This document shows, in pieces, positions 22,853 to 32,312 of a stretch of DNA of 64,000 nt. The DNA comes from Spirochaetia bacterium UBA5763 (lineage in GTDB: Bacteria > Spirochaetota > UBA4802 > UBA5550): the NCBI GenBank assembly GCA_002418835.1, contig DIEX01000030.1, positions 62,001 through 126,000 of the forward strand. Reading direction: 5' to 3'. The notes under the pieces are model-generated. The model saw only the letters and a list, made by a program, of their open reading frames with translations, did not search any database and was not told the origin of the DNA. Both the position numbers and the translations under genes were made by a program. Each line of letters begins with the position of its first letter. The stretch's first letter is position 1.

Positions 22853-25264
22853 TTAAAGAAGAAAACTGACTGAAACCTTTGCGCCTGCTCTGCTGTTAAT
22901 ATCAAGGTCCGCGCCAATCTGCTCTGTAAGCATTTTAACAAGCCTGAACCCCATACTCGTGTCAGATGACGGATTAAAGTTATCAGGAAAACCGGTTCCG
23001 TTGTCCTCCACCATAAGGGTTACCCTGGGCCCATTTTTTGAAAGTGCCACAAGTATATCCCCCCCTGATTCAAAGGGATAAGCATACTTAAGGGAATTTG
23101 TAATCAGCTCATTAAGAACAAGCCCCAGTGGCACTGACCGTCTCAGATCAAGGTTAACCTCATCAAGTGATGTTGTAAGGTTTATCTTCGCAGAATGGAT
23201 ATTGTATGTGCTGAAAATTGAATCAGCAAGGTATTTGATGTAGTTATGAAGTTCAACTTCAGCAATATTCTCCGAAAGGTATAGCGACTCATAGATTACA
23301 GCCATGGATTCTATTCTGCTGATGGCATTCCGGAAGATCTCTCCATTCCGGCTCCCTTTTAACATGTCAGATTCAAAATCAAGGAGCCCTGAGATTACCT
23401 TGAGATTATTTTTCACCCTGTGCTGAAGCTCTTTCAGGAGGACATCCTTCTCAATAAGCAGCCTCCGTAACTCCCCTTCAGCCCGCCTTCTCTCTGTTAT
23501 ATCACGCGTCCCCCCCTGAAAGCCGGTTATATTTCCTTCAGCATCACGGAGCACATGTACCGAAACCTCTGTCCATACTGTACCTCCGTCTTTTTTATAC
23601 ATCTCAAGTTCAAGAAGGTATTCGTTCTGCCTCAGTGACGGCGGACGGAGGCTGTCTTCAGATATCAGCCGTATTATCAGTGCAAGTGAATCGGGAGCGA
23701 GTGTAGCGCCCATCGGAAGCCGATTAGCCTCCTCCGGTGTGTAGCCCCGGAGTTTTATCACAGCCGGGCTGTGATACGTAAGCCGGCCATCCGGGGTCAT
23801 CACCCAGATTGTATCGCTGGAGTTATCCGCAATGAGCCTGTACATCTCTTCCGCTTTTTTTCTCTTCTCTTCAGCGTCAACCATCTCCAGTGCGTAAGAG
23901 AGATCACCTGTCACCTCTTCAAGGAGGCGGATCTCTGAATCACTGAAGAAATACGCTTCAGGGGCATAAATATTAAAGCTGCCCATTATCCTGCCATTAA
24001 ATAAAAGCGGCAGAGCGATGGAAGCCCTGTAACCGCGCTTCAGGGCTTCATCCCTCCACACTGTCATACAGGGATCATTCGCTATATCATTACAGCAGAA
24101 ATACCGCCCCTCTCTTATGGCTGTGCCTGTGGGCCCTCTACCTTCAGGGATATCGCTTATTGAAATTTTATTTATCCCGGAGAGGTAACCCTCCTCAACT
24201 CCATACCAGCATTCGGGCCTCACCACCTGCTCCACCTCATCAACAAACCCGATCCAGGCCATCTGAAGCTGTCCGGTCTCCACCGTAATTCGGCAGGCTC
24301 CTTCAAGTATCGTCTCCTTAGATCTGGCATGAACAATAAGCTGGTTTATCTGGCTTATTACCTCATAGATGCGGCTGAGCCTCCCCACCTCAGTCTCAGC
24401 CTTGATCCTGTCAGATATATCAGAAAAAACAACAGCGAATCTCCCCTTCTCAGGAGAGAATGCCCATACGTCGTAATGCTTCTGCAAAGCCATTGTGTAG
24501 TTAAAAAAAGAAGAGGGCTCACCGGTGAGGGCAACTTTCCCGTATGTTTTAATCCAGAATTCTTCGATATCAGGAAGTATATCCCGTGCTGTTCTGTTGA
24601 TAATCTCTGACGCTACAAGTCCTGTAAGTTTTTCAAAAGCGGGATTAACATCGATGAACCTGTAATCAACCGGATTGCCCTCCGCATCACATATTATCTC
24701 ATGAAGAGCAAAGCCCGCTGTCATATTATTAAAAAGAAGGCGGTACCTGCTCTCACTTAAAAGAAGCTCATTTTCAGATCTGATGAGCTCTTCATTAGCC
24801 GCTTCCATCTCTTCATAAGCAGCCTGAAGATTTTCATTGAATGACACAATCTCCATCTTTTGCCTGCTTATACTTGTATGAGCTTCGAAAAGTTTAAACG
24901 CCATTTTTATTGAAGCATCAAGTACCGTGATACCTGTATTCTTTACAACGTAACCGTATGATGTTATCTTCTCTGTTTTTTCAACCACCTCTTTCTCTGT
25001 ATGGGAAGAGAGAAAAACAACAGGTATTTCATGATCAAGAAGAATGGCGCGTGCGGCATCTGTTCCATCCATACCTTCACCAAGGTCTATATCCATAAGT
25101 ATAAGGTCTATTTTTTTTGCGTGGGCCCTTACGAGAGATATGGCCAGTTCACCATTCCTGGCATTTATGATATTGTAACCCTCTTTCTTAAGGAGCTGGG
25201 TTTCCAGAAGAGCTACAACAGGGTCATCCTCAACGAGGAGTATTGTTTTTGCTTTATTTTCCAA
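22853..25264 (-). CDS. Hybrid sensor kinase: receiver-PAS-GAF-PAS-HisKA_2
   Basis: 803 aa, cytosolic. The N-terminal receiver (to about 125) has acidic VEDD and phosphoacceptor D58 in LILMDID. A coiled linker (about 130-165) leads to PAS (about 170-285), GAF (about 305-460), PAS (about 470-595), then a HisKA_2-type kinase with phosphoacceptor His in ELQHRVKNNLKVI and an HATPase domain (NELITNSLKYA, VEDNGTGFPD). The start is TTG at 25264; no ATG or GTG lies closer to the conserved ILLVEDD. HisKA_2 kinases usually signal to separate receivers; the lone receiver at 30148 is one candidate. The ligand is unknown. Confidence 0.92.
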   Translation of the reverse strand: MENKAKTILLVEDDPVVALLETQLLKKEGYNIINARNGELAISLVRAHAKKIDLILMDIDLGEGMDGTDAARAILLDHEIPVVFLSSHTEKEVVEKTEKITSYGYVVKNTGITVLDASIKMAFKLFEAHTSISRQKMEIVSFNENLQAAYEEMEAANEELIRSENELLLSESRYRLLFNNMTAGFALHEIICDAEGNPVDYRFIDVNPAFEKLTGLVASEIINRTARDILPDIEEFWIKTYGKVALTGEPSSFFNYTMALQKHYDVWAFSPEKGRFAVVFSDISDRIKAETEVGRLSRIYEVISQINQLIVHARSKETILEGACRITVETGQLQMAWIGFVDEVEQVVRPECWYGVEEGYLSGINKISISDIPEGRGPTGTAIREGRYFCCNDIANDPCMTVWRDEALKRGYRASIALPLLFNGRIMGSFNIYAPEAYFFSDSEIRLLEEVTGDLSYALEMVDAEEKRKKAEEMYRLIADNSSDTIWVMTPDGRLTYHSPAVIKLRGYTPEEANRLPMGATLAPDSLALIIRLISEDSLRPPSLRQNEYLLELEMYKKDGGTVWTEVSVHVLRDAEGNITGFQGGTRDITERRRAEGELRRLLIEKDVLLKELQHRVKNNLKVISGLLDFESDMLKGSRNGEIFRNAISRIESMAVIYESLYLSENIAEVELHNYIKYLADSIFSTYNIHSAKINLTTSLDEVNLDLRRSVPLGLVLNELITNSLKYAYPFESGGDILVALSKNGPRVTLMVEDNGTGFPDNFNPSSDTSMGFRLVKMLTEQIGADLDINSRAGAKVSVSFLL

Positions 25265-25350
25265 GACGGTTCCCGTTCAAAATCGCACTTTGCCATAAAT
25301 ATAACTAATAAAACAAAAATGACAAAAAATTATTCCGGGTTAAAAATTAA

Positions 25351-25875
25351 TCATTTCCCGTCCTCAGCGACAAACCTATCCAGTATATCCTCTTTTAACT
25401 CATCAAGCACATCTTCCGGAACATCATCCGGAGAACTATATGATGCGCAAAGATCCTGAACTGCTTCAATATCATTTATAAGGAGGCTGTAATAGAACCA
25501 GTCCTTCATGAGACGCGCCGCGAAAATCACCTGTTTATCAGTAAGGACATCCCATGCGGGACAGAAAAAATTGCTGCATGTACCGTTAAAAAAGGAGAGG
25601 ATCTCCCCTTTCTTGTCTGGCTCAGCATATATAAGACAGAAAACTTCATTATCTTCAGATAAACCTACATGGGGGCACTGCATGGCATCACGGTAGAGTT
25701 TCTCATGATTAACAATGTATGGGTGTTTATATGGAGGGGGAGATCCTGCGGCTGTTCTTTTGAGCAGAAGTTCTTCGATTTGTTCTATATCCATCCGGTA
25801 ATTATGACTTCCGCAGCAGAGTGAACATGAGGCTCCGTATCCCGGGTGGCAGATATTAATTCTGCGGCTATTCAT
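25351..25875 (-). CDS. Cys-rich hypothetical protein
   Basis: 174 aa. An N-terminal HPGYGASCSLCCGSHNYRMD block gives C17, C20 and C21, and later Cys lie in MQCPHVG, EVFCLIY, GTCSNFFCPAW. The set of eight or nine Cys resembles metal-binding proteins of the YkgJ type in spacing, but I cannot assign a family with certainty. No signal peptide. GAGG precedes the ATG. It follows the LRR gene by 9 bp and is surely co-transcribed, so the two products may act together. The acidic C-terminus ends DRFVAEDGK. Confidence 0.75.
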   Translation of the reverse strand: MNSRRINICHPGYGASCSLCCGSHNYRMDIEQIEELLLKRTAAGSPPPYKHPYIVNHEKLYRDAMQCPHVGLSEDNEVFCLIYAEPDKKGEILSFFNGTCSNFFCPAWDVLTDKQVIFAARLMKDWFYYSLLINDIEAVQDLCASYSSPDDVPEDVLDELKEDILDRFVAEDGK

Positions 25876-25884
25876 AAATATACC

Positions 25885-26796
25885 TCAGTAAATTACAATT
25901 ATCCCTTTATCCTGAAGCTCCTCGATAATTGTTTCATCACTTACCGGATTCTCAACAAGATTGACATACTGCAGGCTCGGGAGCTCCAGCAGAACGGAGA
26001 TATCTTCAATATCATTAAATGAAATATCCAGTTCCCTGAGTTCAGTGAGACCCTCAATAAATGTAATATCATCGATCCTGTTATCTGATAGATAAAGCAC
26101 TTCGAGTTTTGTCAGGCCAGCGAGCTGATGGATTCTGTAGATCCTGTTACCTGAAAGATTAAGACTGGATATATTCAGACAGTATTCCGCGCCGGTGAGG
26201 TCTTCGAGATCAAATCCGGAGAGATCAAGTTCCCCCTCCAGGTTCTGAAGATCAGCAAGCGTCAGTTCATACTCAAGATTTCCGAGATAGAGATCATTAA
26301 CAGCTTCAATAAATCCGTAATCATCACTGGTGACAATCTCTTCTGTGATTTCATCATCGTACCCGTGATCGCTGGTTATCTCCTCTTCTTCGTCATAATA
26401 CTCTTCATATTCATTATAGTTGGATTCATCATCATCGTAGAGATACTCTTCATCAGCTTTAAAGGTGAAATCTTTTACCTGCACCCGCTTCATGTCAACA
26501 AGATAGATCCCCTTAATCCGCGCCAGTTCCTCCGCGTTTCCGCTCTTTTTATGCAGTTCTATTTCACCGGTAATTTTCTTAAGCCTGTCGGGGTGATAAA
26601 GCTGAATCAGCTGCGCAAAAACCCTGCTTATCCCGGCTTCAGCGGAGCTTATGCCGACGCGTTCCGCAAGGCTCGTAAGGTATCCGTGGTCCTTTTTTTT
26701 ATAGCGGGATATCACCTCAATACTCATATCCTTGAGCCTTGAAGATGTTATGTTTTTCTTCAGTTCATCATAGAGTTCGTTTGCGTTTATGCTCAT
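25885..26796 (-). CDS. J-domain-like plus leucine-rich-repeat protein
   Basis: 303 aa. Residues about 25-100 resemble a J domain: helix-rich with YHPDR at 67-71 carrying the HPD tripeptide that stimulates Hsp70 ATPase. A highly acidic, Tyr/Glu/Asp-rich linker spans about 110-160. Residues about 180-300 hold SDS22-type leucine-rich repeats (LNLSGNRIYRI, LEVLYLSDNRIDDI, LRELDISFNDIEDI, LQYVNLVENPV). No signal peptide, so cytosolic. AGAGGTG precedes the ATG. It heads a pair with the Cys-rich gene. An adaptor role, bringing clients to a chaperone, is a guess from the domains. Confidence 0.85.
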   Translation of the reverse strand: MSINANELYDELKKNITSSRLKDMSIEVISRYKKKDHGYLTSLAERVGISSAEAGISRVFAQLIQLYHPDRLKKITGEIELHKKSGNAEELARIKGIYLVDMKRVQVKDFTFKADEEYLYDDDESNYNEYEEYYDEEEEITSDHGYDDEITEEIVTSDDYGFIEAVNDLYLGNLEYELTLADLQNLEGELDLSGFDLEDLTGAEYCLNISSLNLSGNRIYRIHQLAGLTKLEVLYLSDNRIDDITFIEGLTELRELDISFNDIEDISVLLELPSLQYVNLVENPVSDETIIEELQDKGIIVIY

Positions 26797-26891
26797 ATCG
26801 CACCTCTTTTAAAATCTGATTACTGAACAGGAGCCGTCAATATATATTTCCTGTCAAGATTTTACGGCACTGTATAAAAAAGCAATAATTA

Positions 26892-26923
26892 AATAAAAAG
26901 AAAAGCTCCCTGTTACAGGAGCC
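26892..26923 (-). terminator. Terminator of the CoA-transferase gene
   Basis: On the minus strand GGCTCCTGTAACAGGGAGC forms a short hairpin followed by TTTTCTTTTTATTT. It lies about 60 bp after the stop of the CoA-transferase gene. Confidence 0.6.
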
Positions 26924-26981
26924 TGTATAAAAACCGGGAGGAGCAATGTCTGCCCCCCTGGATATGGCACTTAATAAAAAA

Positions 26982-28370
26982 TCAGTCTATCTTATTGGTC
27001 TTTCTCCATATTTTCATTGTTTCAGCTTCTTTAATCAGTTCATCCCTGAAATCGGGGTGGGCAAGGCCGATGATCTTCTCTGTTCTTCTCCATAACCCCA
27101 GCCCCTTAATGTTCACACAGCCATATTCTGTTGCAACTGTGCTTATAACAGACCTGGGTATTGTTACTATTGATCCCGGAGTGAGCGATGTTTTAATTTT
27201 TGAATGCAGTTTCCCCTCTTTATCCTTAAATGTTGAAGGGAAGCAGAGAACCGCTGTGCCCCCCTTTGACTCGTAAGAACCAGCTGTAAAACTTAGGGCA
27301 CCGCCGGTACCGGAATACTGGGTTGCACCTATTGATTCAGATACAGCCTGGCCCACAAGGTCCATCTCAAGAATTGAATTTATAGAGAACATATTATCCT
27401 CCTGTGCTATGGAGAATGTATTTGTCACATAATCGCAGTTATATGAAGCAACAAGCGGATTGTTGTCGAGAAAATCCATTGTCTCTTTTGTGCAGAGAGT
27501 AAAAGTGAACACGCTCCTCCCGGTGTCACGCTTCTTCCTCATGTTGGTAATCTTACCTGTCCTGTAAAGGTCAAGAAATGCATCGCAGAACATCTCACTG
27601 TGTACACCGAGATCTTTAAGGTCAGACTGTGCAATCATTTTACCGATTGCATTGGGCACACCGCCAATACCAAGCTGTAAACACACACCGTCTCTAATGA
27701 GCGGAATAATATTTTCTGCAATTCTCACCTCAACATCTTCAGGCTCCATGTGAGGGATGCAGAACATCTCCTGGTTTGAGCTTTCTATAATATAATCAAT
27801 CTCATCAATGTTAATTGATTCATCCATCCCTCCGAGAACTGTGGGGAAGTTTGAATTAACCTCAACAATTTTAATCGGGGTGTTTATTACATCCTTTCTT
27901 GTTCCGCCGTTTGTTACTCCATAGTTGAAATTGCCGAACCTGTCCATTGTTCCTGCTCTGAACACAGCAATGTCTCTTCGGAGATCCTCATGCCACACAG
28001 GCTCGATCCTTGTTGCTGTTCCATCCTGGTACTGAATAGGGACAAAGTTTACAACACCCTTGCCGTGCAGCATCCTCTCAAGAGGGCCATACCATGAAGT
28101 ATTGTAGCCGAAGTCACCTTTATCACTCATCTCAGCCATTTTAAGAAGCGACTGAGGAACAGGCATAATGGTGCCTACAATAAAAATATCGAGTTGCTTA
28201 AAGTCCCCGCCGGCAATTCTCTTTGCAAGGGCTTCATCAAAATCGATGGGCTTTGTGTGGAAGCTCCCGTAGGATACTTTCATTCCATCTTTCACCATAG
28301 AAGCAGCCTGCTCCGCAGAAATAAGCTTGCTTCTGTATTTTTCCTGAATAGAATTTAACATGTAGTTCAT
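26982..28370 (-). CDS. Acetyl-CoA hydrolase/CoA-transferase family protein
   Basis: 462 aa from the ATG at 28370, which has CCGGAG at good spacing; the frame extends upstream to 28415 without a ribosome-binding site. The family block LQLGIGGVPNAIG (CoA-binding GGxGxxPNA) lies near 245, HSEMFCDAFLDL near 272, and ATQYSGTGGALSFTAGSYESKGG near 365. This is the Cat1 / 4-hydroxybutyrate or butyryl-CoA:acetate CoA-transferase superfamily, which swaps CoA between acyl groups during fermentation and can conserve energy through acetate. The donor/acceptor pair cannot be told from sequence. It fits with the ferredoxin-linked oxoacid oxidation at 37011. Confidence 0.9.
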   Translation of the reverse strand: MNYMLNSIQEKYRSKLISAEQAASMVKDGMKVSYGSFHTKPIDFDEALAKRIAGGDFKQLDIFIVGTIMPVPQSLLKMAEMSDKGDFGYNTSWYGPLERMLHGKGVVNFVPIQYQDGTATRIEPVWHEDLRRDIAVFRAGTMDRFGNFNYGVTNGGTRKDVINTPIKIVEVNSNFPTVLGGMDESINIDEIDYIIESSNQEMFCIPHMEPEDVEVRIAENIIPLIRDGVCLQLGIGGVPNAIGKMIAQSDLKDLGVHSEMFCDAFLDLYRTGKITNMRKKRDTGRSVFTFTLCTKETMDFLDNNPLVASYNCDYVTNTFSIAQEDNMFSINSILEMDLVGQAVSESIGATQYSGTGGALSFTAGSYESKGGTAVLCFPSTFKDKEGKLHSKIKTSLTPGSIVTIPRSVISTVATEYGCVNIKGLGLWRRTEKIIGLAHPDFRDELIKEAETMKIWRKTNKID

Positions 28371-28589
28371 CATATTACTCCGGATAATTAGGTTCGAACT
28401 GACATTCCGGTTCATAATAATTTTTTAACCGGATTCTGTTTTATCTCACAAACCGGCCGGGAAGTCTCTTCAGTATATATTCTGACTGAAAAAAAATCTG
28501 TGCAAAATATATTTTGACATATAGGTTTATAAAAATTAAAGAGTCTGTTATTGCAAAGATACAAGTATAAAACTATGATGATAAAGGAT

Positions 28590-28637
28590 GTCATTTCGAA
28601 CCCATTTCAATTCTTCGGGTGAAAAACTTTTATTAAT
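28590..28637. repeat. Half copy of the TTCGAAATGA element
   Basis: GTCATTTCGAACCC followed by a GGGTGAAAAACTTTTATTAAT end matches the right half of the element at 28846-28924. The left arm is missing, and the GTCATTCCGG element begins shortly after. Confidence 0.5.
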
Positions 28638-28659
28638 AGTAATTACTCAGAGCAAGTCT

Positions 28660-28792
28660 GTCATTCCGGTTTTGCAGCTTCAATTCGTGCAAATACCGGA
28701 ATCTCATAGATTGGTTTCATGAGATACCGGCATTCTACCCCAAGGGTACTTCTTCGCTACGCTCAGGGCGCGCACGCTACAGCCGGTATGAC
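28660..28792. repeat. GTCATTCCGG palindromic element, copy 2
   Basis: Begins GTCATTCCGGTTTTGCA and ends GCCGGTATGAC, so it is in the opposite orientation to copy 1 at 3505. It shares the TTCAATTCGTGCAAATACCGGAATCTCAT segment with that copy, and carries an extra GGGTACTTCTTCGCTACGC segment. Confidence 0.75.
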
Positions 28793-28845
28793 AAAAAATT
28801 ATACTAATAGCTTTGCACTAATAACTATCTTTAGGAATAAACATT

Positions 28846-28924
28846 GATTTCTCACATACGTTCGAAATGACCGTAGAATAAATGAATTCATTTCGAACCC
28901 CGTCAATTTTACTGGTGAGAAATC
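28846..28924. repeat. TTCGAAATGA inverted-repeat element
   Basis: GATTTCTCAC at the left end and GTGAGAAATC at the right end are terminal inverted repeats. Inside, GTTCGAAATGA (28860-28870) and TCATTTCGAAC (28888-28898) form a perfect 11-bp inverted repeat. Confidence 0.65.
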
Positions 28925-29009
28925 TTTTATTAATATTACCATAAAAGAATCAGATTAAAACCTGATTCGAAAAATGGAATAAAACATCAAATCAAAAAGA
29001 ACTGTTTAA

Positions 29010-30143
29010 ATGAAATTTATAAACATACTATACCACCAGTATCTATTCTTCGGCCAGTTCTTTATGGTTGTGCTTGCGGTATCGCAATTTATAAGCAGGC
29101 ATAAGCTGAGGATAAACTACATATATCTCTTTTCATATCTCTTCATGGGACTGGGGATATTTCAGGTTTTATCGTATTCAACTAAAGCTTATCCGGGGTA
29201 TTATTTTATTTCATTCTACCTGATACCTGTTTCACTGGGCTCATCCCTTCTGCTTTATTACAGGTACAGACTAATAATTGAGGACAGCATAAGACTCAAA
29301 CCTGCTGTATTTATCTCTATTCTTCTATCTGTATTTATTTTTCTTGCAGCAGGGCCATTTATTATTAATACCGGATTCCGGAAAGAGTTTATCGAACTAC
29401 GCCCGATACTTGATCCATCATTCACATCTCTCCCGCTGTTCTTTAAACTTGTTCATTTCATAAACTTTATTCCAAAACTTATACTAAGCGGCGGGATATT
29501 TCTTCTTCTTACAAAGAACACTGATATCTGGAGAAGCAGCAGCGACCCGAAAACAGGGATAGCAAGACTCGGATACTCATACGCAGCAACAATGCTTTTT
29601 ACAACGCTGCTACTTGGTGCCGGTGACCTGGTTACATTTGAACTTTCAAAAGCGGCAATTTTCATTGTGAATACATCAACTATCGGGATATTCTTCACTG
29701 CGCAGTATGACCCCGATTATTATGGTGTCTTTACACTCCTGCGAAAGAAAGCAAAGTACAGGGTATCAAAAGTTAAAGGTATGGATGTTGAATCCGTGGT
29801 GGTTAAACTTAACAGGCTCATGGAGGAGGAGCATCTTTACCGTGACGAGGATATTTCTTTGAAGGACGTTGCTGAAATGCTGGACATGAATATGCAGCAG
29901 CTTTCAGAGATCCTGAACAGGGATGTTAAAAAGAACTTCAGCACATTCATCAATGACTACAGGGTTGAGGAGGCGAAGAAACTTCTTGCTGAAGATGACA
30001 AACTCCCCGTAACTCATATTGCGTTATCTGTGGGATTTAATTCAACTACCACATTCAACAGGTCTTTTTCAAGGAGTACAGGTCTTACTCCGAAAGAATT
30101 CAGGAAGCTGAAAGCTGTGAAGAGTTATTCCAAAAAGAGATAA
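29010..30143 (+). CDS. Membrane-anchored AraC-family regulator
   Basis: 377 aa. Residues about 10-235 contain roughly seven hydrophobic segments. The C-terminal 100 residues form an AraC DNA-binding domain with two helix-turn-helix motifs: ISLKDVAEMLDMNMQQLSEILNRDV and ITHIALSVGFNSTTTFNRSFSRSTGLTPKEFRK (AHIALSVGF/NR form). Such seven-TM AraC proteins are frequent in spirochaetes and Bacteroidetes and probably sense a ligand at the membrane. The gene ends 4 bp before the convergent receiver gene. Regulated genes cannot be inferred. Confidence 0.88.
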   Translation: MKFINILYHQYLFFGQFFMVVLAVSQFISRHKLRINYIYLFSYLFMGLGIFQVLSYSTKAYPGYYFISFYLIPVSLGSSLLLYYRYRLIIEDSIRLKPAVFISILLSVFIFLAAGPFIINTGFRKEFIELRPILDPSFTSLPLFFKLVHFINFIPKLILSGGIFLLLTKNTDIWRSSSDPKTGIARLGYSYAATMLFTTLLLGAGDLVTFELSKAAIFIVNTSTIGIFFTAQYDPDYYGVFTLLRKKAKYRVSKVKGMDVESVVVKLNRLMEEEHLYRDEDISLKDVAEMLDMNMQQLSEILNRDVKKNFSTFINDYRVEEAKKLLAEDDKLPVTHIALSVGFNSTTTFNRSFSRSTGLTPKEFRKLKAVKSYSKKR

Positions 30144-30147
30144 AAAC

Positions 30148-30528
30148 CTATCCCCTGCCATCAGCCCGAGCTGAATCAGGCAGCGAAAGAATAAAATTTC
30201 TTATTTCAGCCGGGTCTTTCGAAAGTACACCGTTAGACCCCGCAGCGAGGAGATCCCGGCTGTTCTCCTCTGAACCGGAAATCGCGTAAACCGGTATATC
30301 AAATCCGTACTTCCTCACCTTTTTCACAAGGGCTGTCCCATCATTAATACCGGCAAGATAAAAATCGATAAGCACAAGATCTATAATCTCAGTGCCTATT
30401 ATTTTAAGCCCTTCAGAAACTGTATCTGATATAAAAAGTGTATACCCCTCCTTCTCAAGGAGGGATTTAAGAATCTTCTGCTGGATTTTTGAATCATCAA
30501 CAAGGAGGATGTTCCGCATGCATTTCAT
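30148..30528 (-). CDS. Single-domain response regulator
   Basis: 126 aa. A complete receiver with acidic pair D11-D12 (LLVDDS), phosphoacceptor D55 in LVLIDFYLAG, the Ser in YAISGSE and Lys in LSKDP near 104. No output domain, as in CheY or phosphorelay intermediates. No chemotaxis genes are present, so it more likely relays phosphate from a hybrid or HisKA_2 kinase such as those at 22853 and 48305. No obvious ribosome-binding site before the first ATG; a second in-frame Met lies at codon 4. Confidence 0.9.
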   Translation of the reverse strand: MKCMRNILLVDDSKIQQKILKSLLEKEGYTLFISDTVSEGLKIIGTEIIDLVLIDFYLAGINDGTALVKKVRKYGFDIPVYAISGSEENSRDLLAAGSNGVLSKDPAEIRNFILSLPDSARADGRG

Positions 30529-30647
30529 ACTATTATATTATATAAAAAAACAGGCCTGTCAATAAAAACAGAGCCTATTTACTTTCTTGACAGATTCAGG
30601 GTTGTAAAAAAGTGTGTTGCAAACAGAAAACTTATCATGGGAATAAT

Positions 30648-32258
30648 ATGAGTATTTTAAAAGAGATTGAAAAGAGAAAAACATTCGCAATTATCAGCCA
30701 CCCGGACGCGGGGAAGACAACTCTCACAGAGAAACTCCTGCTCTACAGCGGCGCAATACAAATTGCCGGGGCTGTAAAATCGAACAAGATAAAAAAAACC
30801 GCCACATCTGACTTCATGGAGATAGAGAGGCAGAGAGGTATATCCGTATCCACTTCCGTGCTCTCCTTTAACTACGGCGGCTATACAATAAACCTCCTGG
30901 ATACGCCGGGTCACAAGGATTTCGCAGAAGACACATACCGCACTCTCACTGCTGTTGACAGCGTAATCCTTGTTGTTGACTGCGTTAAGGGTGTGGAGGA
31001 GCAGACAAAGAAACTGATGGATGTTTGCAGGATGAGGAATTACCCTGTAATCATCTTTATCAATAAAATGGACCGTGAAGGGAAAGAACCCGTTGAGCTG
31101 CTCGATGAGCTTGAACAGAACCTGAATATCCGCGTACGCCCCCTGAGCTGGCCGGTGGGAATGGGGAGCACATTCAAGGGTGTCTATAATATATACAGTA
31201 ACTCGTTCAACTTCTTCCGTTCAGGGAAGACACAGGTTGAGGACGAGGTTACCCGCTTTGAAAATCTCAATGACACCGGCATAGATAAAACAATCGGTGA
31301 ACATGAAGCTGCTAAACTCCGCGAAGAGATTGAACTTGTTGATACAGTTTATGACAACTTCACAAACGAGCAGTATCTTAACGGCTCACTTGCGCCTGTA
31401 TTCTTCGGCAGCGCAGTGAACAACTTCGGAGTTAAAGAGCTCCTTGACACTTTCGTTGAAATTGCACCAAACCCCATGCCCCGTGAAACAACATGCGGCA
31501 TGATCGAGCCTTCCACAGAAAAATTCAGCGGATTCGTATTCAAGATTCACGCGAACCTTGACCCGCGCCACAGGGACCGTATTGCATTCTTCAGGGTATG
31601 TTCAGGCAAGTTTGAAAGGAATAAATTCTATCATCACGTAAGGCTTGGCAGAGAGATCAAATTTCCCAGCCCGGCAAACTTCATGGCACAGGATAAGAGC
31701 GTTATCGAGGAGGCGTTCCCCGGTGACGTTATCGGCCTCTACGATTCAGGGATATTCAAGATCGGAGATACTCTCACAGAAGGTGATTCTTTTATGTACA
31801 AGGGGATACCGAGATTTTCACCTGAACATTTCTGCGAGGTAAGGAACAGTGATCCATTTAAAGCGAAACAGCTTGAGAAGGGTCTCCTCCAGCTTACTGA
31901 CGAGGGGCTCGCACAGCTTTTTGTGCAGAATCCTGGGCAGAGAAAAGTTATCGGTGTTGTGGGCACACTGCAGTTTGATGTAATCAAATACAGGCTGTTG
32001 AATGAATTCGGCGCAAGCTGCAACTTTTCACCTATCAACGGCTACAAGGCTGTATGGGTGAAATACGATCATAAAAATGATATTGAGGACCTTACCAGTT
32101 TCAGGTCTCATTCTCTCTTCCAGGACAAGAACGAAAACCTCGTTTTTCTACCGGAGAGTAAATTCACACTTCAGATGGCTAAGGAGAAGAATCCTAAAGC
32201 GGAGTTTCTTGATAGCATGGAGCACAATGACCAGACGCTGGAGCTTGAGGCTTCGTAA
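30648..32258 (+). CDS. prfC: Peptide chain release factor 3
   Basis: 536 aa from the ATG at 30648 (GGGA upstream); the frame extends to a GTG at 30612 but the family begins near IEKRKTFAIISHPDAGKTTLTEK. G1 loop SHPDAGKT, G3 DTPGHKDF, G4 NKMD and G5-like segments are all present, and the length matches the bacterial proteins (about 530). It is a GTPase that recycles RF1 and RF2 after peptide release. Cytosolic. Monocistronic, ending in a strong terminator. Confidence 0.96.
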   Translation: MSILKEIEKRKTFAIISHPDAGKTTLTEKLLLYSGAIQIAGAVKSNKIKKTATSDFMEIERQRGISVSTSVLSFNYGGYTINLLDTPGHKDFAEDTYRTLTAVDSVILVVDCVKGVEEQTKKLMDVCRMRNYPVIIFINKMDREGKEPVELLDELEQNLNIRVRPLSWPVGMGSTFKGVYNIYSNSFNFFRSGKTQVEDEVTRFENLNDTGIDKTIGEHEAAKLREEIELVDTVYDNFTNEQYLNGSLAPVFFGSAVNNFGVKELLDTFVEIAPNPMPRETTCGMIEPSTEKFSGFVFKIHANLDPRHRDRIAFFRVCSGKFERNKFYHHVRLGREIKFPSPANFMAQDKSVIEEAFPGDVIGLYDSGIFKIGDTLTEGDSFMYKGIPRFSPEHFCEVRNSDPFKAKQLEKGLLQLTDEGLAQLFVQNPGQRKVIGVVGTLQFDVIKYRLLNEFGASCNFSPINGYKAVWVKYDHKNDIEDLTSFRSHSLFQDKNENLVFLPESKFTLQMAKEKNPKAEFLDSMEHNDQTLELEAS

Positions 32259-32282
32259 GAGATGTAATCAATCCGCAATTAA

Positions 32283-32312
32283 AAAAACAGGGATAATTTA
32301 TCCCTGTTTTTA
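32283..32312 (+). terminator. Rho-independent terminator of prfC
   Basis: AAAACAGGGATA and TATCCCTGTTTT form a 12-bp stem with a 3-nt loop, ending in a T-run. It lies 25 bp after the prfC stop. Confidence 0.8.

Larger units (their letters stand above)
28371..29009. other. Intergenic region filled with dispersed repeats
   Basis: Holds a half copy of the TTCGAAATGA element (28590-28637), a full GTCATTCCGG element (28660-28792) and a complete TTCGAAATGA element (28846-28924). No ORF is credible. The AraC-type gene starts at 29010. Confidence 0.7.

Noticed and set aside
26960..26975. TGGCAC as a third sigma-54 promoter
   Set aside because: No GC at the -12 position after five bases, and it lies in the 3' region of a minus-strand gene.
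28371..28415. Longer N-terminus of the CoA-transferase
   Set aside because: No ribosome-binding site before 28415, whereas CCGGAG is well spaced before the Met at 28370.
28590..28924. CRISPR-like repeat array
   Set aside because: Repeats are long, inverted and of two families without regular spacers.
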